Shown: positions 22,597 through 35,488, numbered from the stretch's first letter. The stretch: DNA of 64,000 bases from Tillus elongatus (GCA_964006375.1 OZ023265.1:13255993-13319992); one strand, 5' to 3'. Notes: generated by a model not told the origin, from the letters alone. Made by a program: numbers and translations.

Positions 22597-22789
22597 CAGT
22601 AAATATATAGTCTAAACGGTTCTTAAAATAGATGTATAAAATCTGGATAATCACAGGCATTTGAACTCCTTAGGGTTAATTAATAGATGATTGTGGATAC
22701 GTCTTAACCGTTTTAAAGAAATCCTGATGTCACGATAAACATTTTTAACAACTTCTTCGTTTGATACTTATTTATGGAAGCAGTTGCTA

Positions 22790-22965
22790 TAATGCCCCGC
22801 ATAATTTTGGTGTGGGTAAAAAAAATAATGATTATCCGCCACTAGGACCAACTTGATGATGTTTTCCGAAGAGTGAAAGTTGCATGTTAACCGCAAGGAC
22901 TGACTTGTTACGTTCTCTTCCCTTAATAATGGTCGTTTGAGGGGATGTAATACAATTGTAAACAT
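22790..22965 (-). pseudogene. PDE12: PDE12-like 'late' exon with ANTHLY-type motif (unit B4)
   Basis: Minus strand: LKRPLLREENVTSQSLRLTC, then NIIKLVLVADNHYFF. PDE12 has LVVANTHLYFHP.ADHIRL here, where the His contributes to the active site. A one-base shift separates it from the following KIMRG-like helix. Confidence 0.55.
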
Positions 22966-23402
22966 AAAATACTAGCTTCAGTAAACGAAAGCCTTCAGAA
23001 ATATTCTACAATATAGGTACCTTCTAAGGCATGCGCACAAATAAAGTAACGTGTCAAACACATGATAATAAGTTCGAGAAAAATAACAGGTTTTGACTTG
23101 CAGGAACTACTTCATAAAAAGAACTCCTTGCGTCTAGGGTTAAAGATTAAATATTTTCAATACGATACCTGTTTTATAAGTGGTCGCGGTGGTATCGATG
23201 GGTCGAAGTGCCAGAGAAAATCATCAACAGATGACACCGTCAGTTGATTCCTGAATTGAATGCAATTTCTTCTTATTGTGTAAAAAGTCACTTCTTGAAA
23301 GTTGCAAGCGATGATGTTTTAAATTGTAATCAGAAAAACTTGGGAGCACGCTTAGGTTTCTGAACCTCCGTTGCCGGAAACTAACTACATCTCGGTACTT
23401 AC

Positions 23403-23567
23403 CTAACACGAGATGGTGCTCAAAATACAGGTCAGTCCCTCAGACAAGCTGAATCCCTTTTTTGTGGTAGACGCTTTCATAATTCTGGGTTTATGACTCT
23501 TGTTTCATAAACTTATAATATTCGGGGCAACCAACTTCTTGGAGGGAGCTAATATTTGCGGAGTAAC
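23403..23567 (-). pseudogene. PDE12: PDE12-like exon b-I (unit B5)
   Basis: Donor GTAAGT kept, acceptor AG lost. Confidence 0.55.
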
Positions 23568-23594
23568 ATAAAAATTTAAGTTGGTCGTTGAAAA

Positions 23595-23806
23595 CGCTTT
23601 CGTATATATTGTTTCACTCTGTTAATTGACCTGGCAACCAACACCAGGTGACCTGATTGATAGTCTTTGTTTGCTAGACCTTTATATATTGACAACTCTT
23701 GCTGGGTTGGCAATTGAATGCTTATTAATATCCCTACTTTATCCTGTTCAACAAAAATATAGTCTAAAGAGTTCTTAAAATACATGTATAAAATCTGGGT
23801 ATCCAC
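23595..23806 (-). pseudogene. PDE12: PDE12-like C-terminal exon, B-type (unit B5)
   Basis: MYFKNSLDYIFVEQDKVGIL, SIQLPTQQELSIYKGLANKD, YQSGHLVLVARSI. Confidence 0.65.
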
Positions 23807-24116
23807 AGGAATAGTAACTGGAAGCGACCTCTGATTTAATCACGGATACCAGAAAATCACAGGTAGCGTCTGTTAATTGATTGTTGTTGCCTTACTTGGC
23901 GAAGCTGATCCATACTGCATATAGACTTGGAGACTACTTCCAACAGTGAAGCCAGATAAGTAGTCTCCAAGTCTGTATGTAGTACTGCTACAGTAGTCGA
24001 TGAAAAATGTGAAATCCTGATCACGACATTCCGTTTGCTTCAGACTGTGACTGCGATCTGCATTGCCTTCTGTCTGTGGAGGTTTGCAGGTTATCGCAAA
24101 ACCGTGATTATGATAC

Positions 24117-24277
24117 CTAAAACAAGGCGTGCAAAAAATACAGGCTAGTCTCTCGGATAAGCTGAACCCCTTCTCGTGACACACGCTTCCGTATTTGTGG
24201 TTTTGCCACTCTTCTTTAAAACTAATGATATTCAAGACAACCAACTTCTTAGAGGCAGATAATATCTGCGCGGTAAC
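24117..24277 (-). pseudogene. PDE12: PDE12-like exon b-II (unit B5)
   Basis: Acceptor TTTTCAG intact; reads YRADIICL, a stop in place of Gln, then EV. Further on, in another frame, WQNHKYGSVCHEKGFSLSER and LACIFCTPCF, the best preserved stretch of this exon. Confidence 0.65.
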
Positions 24278-24679
24278 CTGAAAATATTAAATTGGTTGTT
24301 GAAAACGCTTTCATATCTATTGTTTTGACACTGTTTTTGGTTATATTTATGTTGTACCAAAAAGTAAACTTCTTGGAGGTAAACAATTAAAATAGCTGCG
24401 TGTATATGTTTTCTTGCGTTGTTGGCAACGCTATGCTTCCCAAGACCCCGTATATATCCTGCTCTAGAAAAATATGTTCTAAACATATCATATATCATAT
24501 TCAACATTGACCATCAAAGCCAGGTATTCGGATGAAGAATGTGGTTTGGACAGTTTTATATTGAGAACTCGTCTTTTGTTAGCAAGAAAATGCTATACAC
24601 AATTCTTCCCATATTTTCTTCTAAAAAAAGTTTCTAATACGTGCATCATTGAAAAATAATTCAGAGTCTTAATTTAATA

Positions 24680-24850
24680 TTTACTACCAGCGGACCTGAC
24701 AGATAGTATTTGTTTGTCTTTATATATTGACAACTCTTGCTGGGTTGGCAACTGAATGCTGCTTAGTACCCCTATTTTCATCTGCTCAGTAAATATATAG
24801 TCTAAACGGTTCTTAAAATAGATGTATAAAATCTGGATAATCACAGGCAT
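24680..24850 (-). pseudogene. PDE12: PDE12-like C-terminal exon piece (unit B5, second)
   Basis: Near-identical to 20165-20335. Confidence 0.5.
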
Positions 24851-25361
24851 TTGAAATGCTTAGGGTTAATTAATAGATGATTGTGGATACGTCTTAACCG
24901 TTTTAAATAAATCCTGATGTCAAGATAAACATTTGTAACAACTTCTTCGTTTGATACTTATTTATGGAAGCAGTTGTTATAATGTCAACCACAAGGACTG
25001 ACTTGTTACATTCCCTTCCCTTAATAATTGTCGTTTGAGGGGATGTAATACAATTGTAAACATAAAATACTAGCTTCAGTAAACGAAAGCCTACAGAAAT
25101 ATTCTACAATATAGGTACCTTCTGAACTCTCTGAGCTGCTGTCGTTCCAGCCACCATAATCTGTACCACTCCTCAGATATTCAATGTCACAAAGACTTTA
25201 CTCAATTATTTACACTAATTCTTCTCTTAGATGCCTTCTTATATTGCGGCAGCTCATTTTGAGAATATGTATTACAAAAAGTATATTATATATTACCACT
25301 ATTGACCTCTCATATGTATTTATGCCAGGTTTATATATTCATTATAAATTTTTAAGTTACG

Positions 25362-25961
<600 letters not shown>

Positions 25962-26326
25962 TCAATAAAGTAACGTCTCAAACACATGATAGTAAGTTCG
26001 AGAAACATAACAGGTTTTGCCTTGCAGGAACTAGTTCATAAAAAGAACTCCTCGCGTCTAGGGTTAAAGATTAAATATTTTCAATACGATACCTGTCTTA
26101 TAAGTGGTCGCGGTGGTATCGATGGGTCGAAGTGCCAGAGAAAGTCATCAACTGCTGACACCGCCAGTTGATTCCTTAATTGAATGCAATTTCTTCTTAT
26201 TGTGTAAAAAGTCATTTCTTGAAAGTTGCAAGCGATGTTGTTTTAAATTGTAATCAGAAAAACTTGGGAGCACGCTTAGGTTTCTGAACCTCCGTTGCCG
26301 GAAACTAACTATATCTTAGTACTTAC

Positions 26327-26490
26327 CTAACACGAGATGGTGCTCAAAATACAGGTCAGTCCCTCAGACAAGCTGAATCCCTTTTTGTGGTAGACGCTTT
26401 CATAGTTCTGGGTTTATGACTCTTGTTTCAAAAACTTATAATATTCGGGGCAACCAACTTCTTGGAGGGAGCTAATATTTGCGGAGTAAC
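26327..26490 (-). pseudogene. PDE12: PDE12-like exon b-I (unit B7)
   Basis: Donor GTAAGT kept, acceptor AG lost. Confidence 0.55.
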
Positions 26491-26517
26491 ATAAAAATTT
26501 AAGTTGGTCGTTGAAAA

Positions 26518-26730
26518 CGCTTTCGTATATATTGTTTCACTCTGTTAATTGACCTGGCAACCAATGTCAGGTGACCTGATCGATAGTCTTTGTTTGCTAG
26601 ACCTTTATATATTGACAACTCTTGCTGGGTTGGCAATCTAATGTCTATTAATATCCCTACTTTATCTTGTTCAACAAAAATATAGTCTAAACATTTCTTA
26701 AAATACATGTGTAAAATCTGGGTAACCACA
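26518..26730 (-). pseudogene. PDE12: PDE12-like C-terminal exon, B-type (unit B7)
   Basis: MYFKKCLDYIFVEQDKVGIL, DIRLPTQQELSIYKGLANKD, YRSGHLTLVARSI. Confidence 0.65.
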
Positions 26731-27092
26731 GGAATAGTAACTGGAGTGACCTCTGATTTAATCACGAATACCAGAAAATCACAGGTAGCGTCTGTTATCA
26801 AATTGATTGTTGTTGCCTTACTTGGCAAAGCTGGTCCATACTACATATAGACTTGGAGACTACTTCCAACAGTGAAGCCAGATAAGTAGTCTCCAAGTCT
26901 GTATGTAGTACTGCTACAGTAGTCGATGAAAAACTGTGAAATCCTGATCACGACATTCCATTTGCTTCAGACTGTGACTGCGATCTGCGTTGCCTTCTGT
27001 CTGTCATTACAGGGTTCAATCTTCAATTAGTAACGAAAACTGTTTACAAAAATCCTAATTAAAATTACAAAGAGACAAATTTTGAAACTCAC

Positions 27093-27208
27093 CCCTGCAA
27101 CAGCATTTGCTAACAAAGTTTTTCTACAACCAGACGGTCCATGAAGTAGAAACCCTCTCGGCGATGTAATACCTATGTGAGTGTATATTTCAGGATGATG
27201 TATGTGCT
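27093..27208 (-). pseudogene. NVL/smid-type AAA ATPase exon, copy 2
   Basis: [38 protein letters not shown]. Closer to the family consensus than copy 1 (IGITSPRGF versus ISITSPREF) but with the same Walker A Gly-to-Arg change, so that change predates the duplication. Same GTGAGT donor. Confidence 0.7.
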
Positions 27209-27399
27209 TAGTAAATATAAGGTCTAAACGGTTCTTAAAATAGATGTATAAAATCTGGATAATCACAGGCATTTGAACTCCTTAGGGTTAATTAATAGAT
27301 GATTGTGGATACGTCTTAACCGTTTTAAAGAAATCCTGATGTCACTATAAACATTTTTAACAACTTCTTCGTTTGATACTTATTTATGGAAGCAGTTGC

Positions 27400-27576
27400 T
27401 ATAATGCCCCGCATAATTTTGGTGTGGGTAAAAAAATAATGATTCTTCGCCACTAGGACCAACTTGATGATGTTTTCCGAAGAGTGAAAGTTGCATGTTA
27501 ACCGCAAGGACTGACTTGTTACGTTCTCTTCCCTTAATAATGGTCGTTTGAGGGGATGTAATACAATTGTAAACAT
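27400..27576 (-). pseudogene. PDE12: PDE12-like 'late' exon (unit B7)
   Basis: NIIKLVLVAKNHYFFTHTKI followed by MRGIIATASINKY; here the motif and the following helix are in one frame. Confidence 0.58.
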
Positions 27577-28016
27577 AAAATACTAGCTTCAGTAAACGAA
27601 AGCCTTCAGAAATATTCTACAATATAGGTACCTTCTAAGGCATGCGCACAAATAAAGTAACGTGTCAAACACATGATAATAAGTTCGAGAAACACAACAG
27701 GTTTTGCCTTGCAGGAACTAGTTAGTAAAAAGGACTCCTTGCGTCGAGGGTTAAAGATTAAATATTTTCAATACGATACCTGTCTTATAAGTGGTCGCGG
27801 TGTTATCGATGGGTTAAAGTCGCGTAGAAAGTCATCATCAACAGATGACACCGCCAGTTGGTTCCTTAATTGAACGCAATTTCGTCTCATTGTGTAGAAA
27901 GTAATTTCTTGAAAGTTGCAAGCGATGATGTTTTAAATTGTAATCAGAAAAACTTGGGAGCACGCTTAGGTTTCTGAACCTTCGTTGTCGGAAACTAACT
28001 ATATCTCAGTACTTAC

Positions 28017-28180
28017 CTAACACGAGATGGTGCTCAAAATACAGGTCAGTCCCTCAGACAAGCTGAATCCCTTTTTGTGGTAGACGCTTCCATAGTTCTG
28101 GGCTTATGATTCTTGTTTCAAAAACTTATAATATTCGGGGCAACCAACTTCTTGGAGGGAGCTAATATTTGCGGAGTAAC
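28017..28180 (-). pseudogene. PDE12: PDE12-like exon b-I (unit B8)
   Basis: Donor GTAAGT kept, acceptor AG lost. Confidence 0.55.
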
Positions 28181-28207
28181 ATAAAAATTTAAGTTGGTCG
28201 TTGAAAA

Positions 28208-28419
28208 CGCTTTCGTATATATTGTTTCACTCTGTTAATTGACCTGGCAACCAACGCCAGGAGACCTGATTGATAGTGTTTGTTTGCTAGACCTTTATAT
28301 ATTGACAACTCTTGCTGGGTTGGCAATTGAATGCTTCTTAATATCCCTACTTTATCCTGTTCAACAAAAATATAGTCTAAACAGTTCCTAAAATACGTGT
28401 ATAAAATCTGGCAAACCAC
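28208..28419 (-). pseudogene. PDE12: PDE12-like C-terminal exon, B-type (unit B8)
   Basis: TYFRNCLDYIFVEQDKVGIL, SIQLPTQQELSIYKGLANKH, YQSGLLALVARSI: here both Asp and His of the pair are gone (SGL). Confidence 0.65.
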
Positions 28420-28729
28420 AGGACTAGTAACTGGAAGCGACCTCTGATTTAATCACGGATACCAGAAAATCACAGGTAGCGCCTGTTAATTGATTGTTGT
28501 TGCCTTACTTGGCGAAGCTGGTCCATACTACATATAGACTTGGAGACTACTTCCAACAGTGAAGCCAGTTAAGTAGTCTCCAAGTCTGTATGTAGCACTG
28601 TTACAGTAGTCGATGAAAAATGTGAAATCCTGATCACGACATTACATTTGCTTCAGACTGTGACTGCGATCTGCGTTGCCTTCTGTCTGTGGAGGTTGGT
28701 AGGTTATCGCAAAACCGTGATTATGATAT

Positions 28730-28890
28730 TTGAAACAAGATGTGCAAAAAATACAGGCCAGTTTCTCTGATAAGTTGAATCTTCGCGTGACACACGCTTC
28801 CGTATTTGTGGTTTTGCCACTCTTCTTTAAAAAACTAATGGTATTCAAGGCAATCCACTTCTTGGAGGCAGATAATATCTGCGTGGTAAC
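28730..28890 (-). pseudogene. PDE12: PDE12-like exon b-II (unit B8)
   Basis: YHADIICLQEVDCLEYH is fully open here, the best match to the PDE12 motif in the window. The donor GT is mutated (complement gatattt instead of gatacct). Confidence 0.68.
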
Positions 28891-29279
28891 CTGAAAATAT
28901 TGAATTGGTTGTTGAAAACGCTTTCATATCTTTTTTTTGCCACTGTTTTTGGTTATATTTGTGTTGTACCAAAAAGTAAACTTCTTGGAGGTAAACAATT
29001 AAAATAGTTGCGTGTATATCTTTTCTTGCGTTGTTGGCAATGCTATGCTTCCCAAGACCCTGCTCTACAAAAATATGTTCTAAACGTATCATACTGTTAA
29101 TTCAACATTGACCATCAAATCCAGGTATTCGGATGAATAATGTGGTTTGGACAGTTTTATATTGAGAACTCGTCTTTTGTTAGCAAGAAAATGCTTTACA
29201 CAATTCTTCCCATATTTTTTTCTAAAAATGTTTCTAATACGTGCATCATTGAGACAAATTTCAGACCGTTAATTTAATA

Positions 29280-29460
29280 TTTGCTACCAACGCCAGGGGA
29301 CCCGACAGATATTATTTGCTTGCTAGACCTTTATATATTGACAACTGTTGCTGGGTTTGCAATTGAATGCTTCTTAGTACCCCTATTTTCATCTGCTCAG
29401 TAAATATATAGTCTAAGTGGTTCTTAAAATAGATGTATAAAATCTGGATAATCACAGGCA
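29280..29460 (-). pseudogene. PDE12: PDE12-like C-terminal exon piece (unit B8, second)
   Basis: Homologous to 20165-20335 but retaining gccaggggacccgacagata, i.e. a longer 3' side. Confidence 0.5.
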
Positions 29461-29564
29461 TTTGAACGCCTTAGGGTTAATTAATAGATGATTGTTGATA
29501 CGCCTTAACAGTTTTAAAGAAATCCTGATGTCACGATAAACATTTTTAACAACTTCTTCGTTTG

Positions 29565-29697
29565 CTAATTATTTATTGAAGCAGTTGCTATATTGCCCCG
29601 CATAATTTTGGTGTGGGTAAAAGAATAATGATTATTCGCCACTGGAACCAACTTGATGATGTTCTCCGAAGAGTGAAAGTAGAGATGCACCTTAGCC
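29565..29697 (-). pseudogene. PDE12: PDE12-like 'late' exon (unit B8, truncated)
   Basis: SSENIIKLVPVANNHYSFTH followed by TKIMRGNIATASINN; joined at its upstream side to the Jockey piece at 29698. Confidence 0.5.
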
Positions 29698-29886
29698 GCA
29701 GGGATCGTTGTTCTTGATGTTGTTTGTGCACTGTTCTTGCATTGCATTTGCGAATGCTTCTGCCTTTTCTGTCGGTGTGTACGCGTTTACGCCGTTAGGC
29801 GTGGTTAAGTAGGTCATGAGTCTGTGTTTGGTTTGTTTTGTAAGTTTTTTGGTGGTTTTCCAGACTGGGCTGACTAAAGCAATGAT
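29698..29886 (-). pseudogene. Jockey-like ORF2 linker fragment
   Basis: The minus strand reads SPVWKTTKKLTKQTKHRLMT, NGVNAYTPTEKAEAFANAMQ, EQCTNN: the segment between endonuclease and RT in Jockey ORF2. It is open over about 60 codons. Confidence 0.65.
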
Positions 29887-30281
29887 TTAAACCCATTAAT
29901 GTATGAATAGAACAGAAATAACTGTCATTGTGCTGTTGAATTCATTTGCTGCAGAAATAACATTTTGCCTTATAGAGTCTTTTATCCATTAAATCTACTA
30001 ACACCTGCGCAAACTGTTGCAGAATAAATTCTTGGATTAAATGAGTAAACTGAAATAAATTAATAAACAACGAAACTTGAAACATTTGATTCACTGATAG
30101 TAAAGTCGGTATGTCAAAAATTACATTTATTTATAAAATTAATTGAAATTCTTATGGATGCGACTAGTTTATAAAGCAATTCTGTCAAACCAATTTTTCG
30201 CCACTGCTATCAAAATTAGAAAAATGTTGCAATTTATCATTTTTCACATGGTGTAATAGTTATAAATTTACAATAACTTAC
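29887..30281. other. Unassigned, partly A-type flank
   Basis: No gene seen up to about 30115. From there it matches the segment before exon a (catttatttataaaattaat, as at 5575 and 13811). Confidence 0.35.
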
Positions 30282-30404
30282 CTAGCAGTTCATTCAAAAC
30301 TACCTGCTTCCGGTAGTCGGATGGTAGATATTGCCACTCGCAGTAACTTTATTTATGGATCAGGTCACAATACCTGCTGGCGAGTATATTGTATGATACC
30401 ACAC

Positions 30405-30409
<5 letters not shown>
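30282..30409 (-). pseudogene. PDE12: PDE12-like exon a, copy 4 (acceptor replaced by TA tract)
   Basis: 128 nt with an intact GTAAGT donor; more diverged than the other copies. The acceptor side runs directly into (TA)n, changing AG to AT, so the exon cannot be spliced in. Confidence 0.65.

Positions 30410-30470
<61 letters not shown>
30410..30470. repeat. (TA)n microsatellite
   Basis: About 60 bp, abutting the exon-a remnant; R1 between exon and TA is missing here. Confidence 0.95.
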
Positions 30471-30471
<1 letters not shown>

Positions 30472-30559
30472 TTATGACTTGTCACTTTTCTTAAATTAAT
30501 GATGGACCAGGAGAGCTCTCCTTTTATCCCGTAATCCTGAGCCGATGGAAAATAAACTT

Positions 30560-30965
30560 CTGTTGGTAGGTTGTTTTTAGCCTGTCAGGTCGTCTTTGTT
30601 AGTGTTTGAGAATTTGTTTGGGTCTCTTGATTTTGGAAGGGTAGTCGTAGTCATAGTTGAGGGCCTCGGTAATGGTTTTGTTCGTGTGTGCGGAGGCGTT
30701 TATGAGTGTGTTGGTTGTCAGTTCGTTTATTTTGCCCTCTATTTTTGTCATTTTGCTGTCTTCGTATATTTGTTGGTTTCTGACGAACCAGGGTATGTCA
30801 AGTGCGTGTCGTAAGTGGGCCCAAACTGGTGCTGCGTACGCTAATGTCGGTTCAATGATTGTTTTGTATATAAGTAATTTGTTTTTCGTGCTTAGTTTAC
30901 TATGTTTGTTAGTGGATATATAAGGGATTGTAGAGCTTTAGCTTTGTAATATGTGTTATTAATAT
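30560..30965 (-). pseudogene. Jockey-like RT C-terminal fragment
   Basis: Counterpart of 780-1250 with an internal deletion of the region that encodes RLKLQRIQHK (junction gtgtcgtaagtgggccc). Confidence 0.6.
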
Positions 30966-31369
30966 GTCTGGTGTATCGAAGTCTTCTGTCAAGTGTGAGT
31001 CCTAAGTATGTTGCCTCGTCACTTGTGGGGATAATAATAATAATAGTTTATTTGCCAACTGGTAAATTAACAACAGTAGTAACAATAATGTGCAAACTGC
31101 AAACAAACAATTACGCCGCTGGAGTCAAAAGACTCGTGTGCGAGTATACATAGGAAATTACTACAAAAAAAGTTACACACAACTATAAATCACATTTCGA
31201 TGCCCAAAACTAAAAATTACACACAAAAAATACACATAAATATACATGGCATTTCTATGCATAAAACTACTCAAATAAACACCTACATGAAATATTAAAT
31301 CCATTATGATATTCATCACAGTCCACAGCAGCAGTAAGACTACAATTCAGACACCCTTATACACGCTTT

Positions 31370-31985
31370 AGTGCGTCACAACGCTCAAGAATAGGACTGT
31401 GAGTTTTTCCGTCGATAACAGCATGTATGAGAGCCGTCGGTTGATCCAGCAAGTACTCTTTTATACGCTTCTTAAAGTTTGCGATATTGCAGTTAGCAAC
31501 CAATGAAGCAGGAAGAAGATTAAACATTCTTGGTGCAAGGTAGTTATGGCTTCTTTGGCCAATGTTCTTTTTAGCAAATGGTGTTCAGTACGCCACCATT
31601 TCATGCCGTGTTTCATGATCGTGCTCGATAGGTGACAGACCCGACTTATTCCTGAACTGTTTAATCATTGCCGATTTAAAAAATAACTCTCTTATATCCA
31701 GTAGGTCAGTCTCTTGGTACACTCGATTACTTGGGTACATATTGTCCCTGTTTAAGCTTATCTTTAACATTTTCTCTGGATTACTTCTAGTTCAATCAGG
31801 TTTGCCTTTCCAACTGTAGCTGCGTACGTTAATGTCGGTTCAATGATTGTTTTGTATATAAGTAATTTGTTTTTCGTGCTTAGTTTACTACGTCTGTTTG
31901 TTAGTGGGTATAGGAGGGATTGTAGAGCTTTAGCTTTGTAACATGTGTTATTAATATGTCTGGTGTATTGAAGTCTTCTGTCAAG
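31370..31985 (-). pseudogene. Chimeric non-LTR RT tail, copy 3
   Basis: Same Jockey-to-other-clade chimera as 7385-7965; reads YPSNRVYQETDLLDIRELFF and FRNKSGLSPIEHDHETRHEM. Confidence 0.6.
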
Positions 31986-32374
31986 TGTGAGTCCTAAGTA
32001 TGCTGCCTCGTCGCTTGTGGGGACGCTGAAGTTATTTATTGTAAGGGGTGTTTGTGGTAATGGGCTTTTTGTTCGTCTTGCGAATGTGACATGTTTGCTT
32101 TTGTTTCATTTGACTTGGATTTTCGACCGGTCCATCCAAGTCACCAGTTCGTTTAGTCCGTTTTGTAGCTTTTTTTTCTGTAATAAGTTTGCGTCTTTGG
32201 AGCGTGCCATTAACGCTGTGTCGTCTGCGTATGTAGCTATGTATGTGTCTGCAGGTTGCGAAATGTCTCAAGTGTAAAGGTTGTAGAGTGTTGGGGGAAG
32301 TGTTGAGCAGAACAGCTTTGCTACAAATACTCCCATTTTCACTTTGTGCGTAACAGAAGTGGCTTGTTCTCAAC
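31986..32374 (-). pseudogene. Jockey-like RT palm fragment (YADD), copy 3
   Basis: Counterpart of 7985-8374 with extra T residues at the poly-T near 32170 and other small changes. Confidence 0.6.
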
Positions 32375-32495
32375 TACCGTATTCTTCGTGTTTGACAATA
32401 CCTTGTTAAGGGTTCGTTGTGTAATTGGATCGAACATGTCTCCGACATTTAACGTCTACGAATGAGCTTCTGTCACACAAAATTTCCTGTGTGTT
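32375..32495 (-). other. Conserved coding-like segment C, copy 4 (unrecognised)
   Basis: Reads TEAHS, one stop, TLNVGDMFDPITQRTLNKVL, SNTKNTVVENK; clearly diverged from copies 1 and 2. Confidence 0.35.
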
Positions 32496-32705
32496 GAAAA
32501 ATATATACGGCGTTTCCTGTTATTGTAAATAATTCCCCTTTATAAATGGATAACTCCTCTCTGGTGAGCAAAGAATATATATTTGTTACCGACACTTTCT
32601 CCCTTTCGATGAATATATAATCTATACAGTTCTTGAACGTGGGGGTAAAAAACGTCTAGTCAGGGTACCCGCAAGCACTTGCGAAGCTCAGCTCGCTTGA
32701 TAGAA
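32496..32705 (-). pseudogene. PDE12: PDE12-like C-terminal exon, A-type copy 4 (same deletion)
   Basis: Shares the 103-bp deletion with copies 1 and 2. A substitution near 32655 (aacgtctagtc) changes the DYTFF region. Confidence 0.65.
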
Positions 32706-33170
32706 ACACTGAAATTTTATGAAAATCAAATAGTTAGTGAAGGAACTGAAAATTGAAAAAAAAGTGTATATATAAATGTTTATAACAAAAATACAATAAA
32801 AACAGAAAAGCGAAATGAAGCGAAAAAAGTTTTTATTGAAATTCTCTGAAAATCTTCCGAATTTTAATAATTTACCTTCGCGTTAATCGAAAAACTTTCA
32901 TTTTGGTACATAATAAGTCTTCGTCAAGGTAACATTTCCTAAAGGTACCTCGGTTACATTGGAAAATGATTACTTTCGAAGATCATCATAGTCTAAAGGC
33001 GATGTCGCCTGGTCTTCGCCATCATGGCTCTCTTTCCGCAGCTCTTTTTCAATCGTATTAATTTTTCAAATAATGATATAAAAAGTTATTTTCTTCTCAA
33101 GATAATACTGCTAAAGATGGGATTAGTACACAGATTTATATATTCATTATAAATTTTTAAGTTGCGATTG

Positions 33171-33322
<152 letters not shown>

Positions 33323-33717
33323 CGATACGCTACGAAGCCACAGGCATGCGCACAAATAAAGTTACGTGTCAAACACATGATAATAAGTTCGAGAAACATA
33401 ACAGGTTTTGCCTTGCAGGAACTAGTTCGTAAAAAGAACTCCTTGCATCTAGGGTTAAAGATTAAATATTTTCGAAACGATACCTGTCTTATAAGTGCTG
33501 GCGGTGGTATCGATGGGTTAAAGTCGAGTAGAAAGTGATCAACAGATGACACCGCCAGTTGATTCCTTAATTGAACGCAATTTCTTCTCATTGTGCAAAA
33601 AGTAATTTCTTAAAAGTTGCAAGCGATGATGTTTTAAATTGTAATCAGAAAAACTTGGGAGCACGCTTAGGTTTCTGAACCTCCGTTGCCGGAAACTAAC
33701 TACATCTCGGTACTTAC

Positions 33718-33881
33718 CTAACACTAGATGGTGCTCAAAATACAGGTCAGTCCCTCAGACAAGCTGAATCCCTTTTTGTGGTAGACGCTTTCATAGTTCT
33801 GGGTTTATGACTCTTGTTTCATAAACTTATAATATTCGGGGCAACCAACTTCTTGGAGGGAGCTGATATTTGCGGAGTAAC
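33718..33881 (-). pseudogene. PDE12: PDE12-like exon b-I (unit B9)
   Basis: Donor GTAAGT kept, acceptor AG lost. Confidence 0.55.
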
Positions 33882-33909
33882 ATAAAAATTTTAGTTTGTC
33901 GTTGAAAAA

Positions 33910-34120
33910 GCTTTCGTATATATTGTTTCACTCTGTTAGTTGACCTGGCAATCAACGGCAGGTGACCTGATAAATAGTCTTTGTTTGCTAGACCTTTATA
34001 TATTGACAACTCTTGCTGGGTTGGCAATTGAATGCTTCTTAACATCCCTACTTTATCCTGTTCAACAAAAATATAGTCTAAACAGCTCCTAAAGTACATG
34101 TATAAAATCTGGGTAACCAC
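33910..34120 (-). pseudogene. PDE12: PDE12-like C-terminal exon, B-type (unit B9)
   Basis: MYFRSCLDYIFVEQDKVGML, SIQLPTQQELSIYKGLANKD, YLSGHLPLIARST. Confidence 0.65.
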
Positions 34121-34431
34121 AGGAATAGTAACTGGAAGCGACCTCTGATTTAATCACGGATACCAGAAAATCACAGGTAGCGTCTGTTAATTGATTGTTG
34201 TTGCCTTACTTGGCGAAGCTGGTCCATACTACATATAGACTTGGAGACTACTTCAAACAGTGAAGCCAGAGAAATAGTCTCCAAGTCTGTATGTATAACT
34301 GTTGCAGCAGTCGATGAAAAACTGTGAAATCCTGATCATGACATTCCATTTGATTCAGACTGTGACTGCGATCTGCGTTGCCTTCTGTCTGTGGAGGTTG
34401 GTAGGTTATCGCAAAACCGTGATTATGATAC

Positions 34432-34592
34432 CTAAAACAAGACGTGCAAAAAATACAGGCTAGTCTCTCGGATAAGCTGAACCCCTTCTTGTGACACACG
34501 CTTCCGTATTTGTGGTTTTGCCACTCTTCTTTATAACTAATGATATTCAAGACAACCAACTTCTTAGAGGCAGATAATATCTGCGTGGTAAC
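34432..34592 (-). pseudogene. PDE12: PDE12-like exon b-II (unit B9)
   Basis: Shares with unit B5 the stop in place of the Gln in ADIICLQEV; KYGSVCHKKGFSLSERLACI is readable in a second frame. Confidence 0.62.
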
Positions 34593-35099
34593 CTGAAAAT
34601 ATTAAAGTGGTTGTTGAAAACGCTTTCATATCTATTGTGTTGCCACTGTTTTTGCTTATATTTGTGTTGTACCAAAAAGTAAACTTCTTGGAGGTAAACA
34701 ATTATAATAGCTGCGTGTATATCTTTTCTTGCGTTATTGGCAACGCTATGCTTCCCAAGACCCTACTCTACAAAAATATTTTCTAAACGTATCAAACTGT
34801 TAACTCAACATTGACCATCAAAGCCAGGTATTCGGATAAATAATGTCGTTTGGACAGTTTTATATTGAGAACTCTTCTTTTGTTAGCAAGAAAATGCTTT
34901 ACACAACTCTTCCCATATTTTTTTCTAATACGTGCATCATTGAGACACATTTCAGACCCTTAATTTAATATTTGCTACTAACGCCAGGGGACCTGACAGA
35001 TATTATTTGTTTGCCTTTATATATTGACAACTCTTGCTGGGTTGGAAATTGAATGCTTCTTAGTACCCCTATTTCCACCTGCTCTTTTTTTATATATTT

Positions 35100-35423
35100 A
35101 TTTCAACAACACGCCGCCAGAATAAACTTTATGATGTAAGTCATGGCTAATATTGCTTGCATAATTCTAAAATTGTTGCCACGAGATAAACATATACATA
35201 AGTGTTGGCCACCAGAATTGTTTGATTATAGCTCTTTGCCTTTAAAGTTGTGACTTAGGGGACGTAATTTGGTTCTCCATGTCTGACCTGTGTGTTCTAT
35301 TTTCACGAAGCCCGTTTCATACCTACATGTATATGAGAAAATATGTTTATCTTTCACTTCCATTCGTAGAGTAATTTCTTTGCTGGTTAGCAAACTCGAT
35401 TCTCGTGTATTTAGTACTGTCAT
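35100..35423 (-). pseudogene. Distant PDE12-like 'late' exon, paralogue 2
   Basis: Minus strand: TGQTWRTKLRPLSHNFKGKE, one stop, then in another frame HLCICLSRGNNFRIMQAILA, MTYI. This resembles the ANTHLYFHP.ADHIRL(L)QA segment plus the following helix. It is repeated, more damaged, at 36320-36526. Confidence 0.4.
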
Positions 35424-35488
35424 TTGCAGGGGGTGCTTTTGTTTTGTATGTTAATTCTTATAGGTTTTTTATTATTTAGTATGAAAGT

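Larger units (their letters stand above)
21346..23024. repeat. B-type unit B4 with NVL chimera
   Basis: Holds b-I (21709-21872), a C-terminal exon (21900-22110), the NVL-like exon (22481-22596) and a late exon (22790-22965). Near copy of unit B7 at 25962-27635. Confidence 0.6.
25962..27635. repeat. B-type unit B7 with NVL chimera
   Basis: Counterpart of B4: b-I 26327-26490, C-terminal exon 26518-26730, NVL-like exon 27093-27208, late exon 27400-27576. Confidence 0.6.
27636..29700. repeat. B-type unit B8
   Basis: b-I 28017-28180, C-terminal exon 28208-28419, b-II 28730-28890, exon-b-III near 28975-29090, C-terminal piece 29280-29460, late exon 29565-29695. It then breaks into a Jockey fragment. 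Confidence 0.6.
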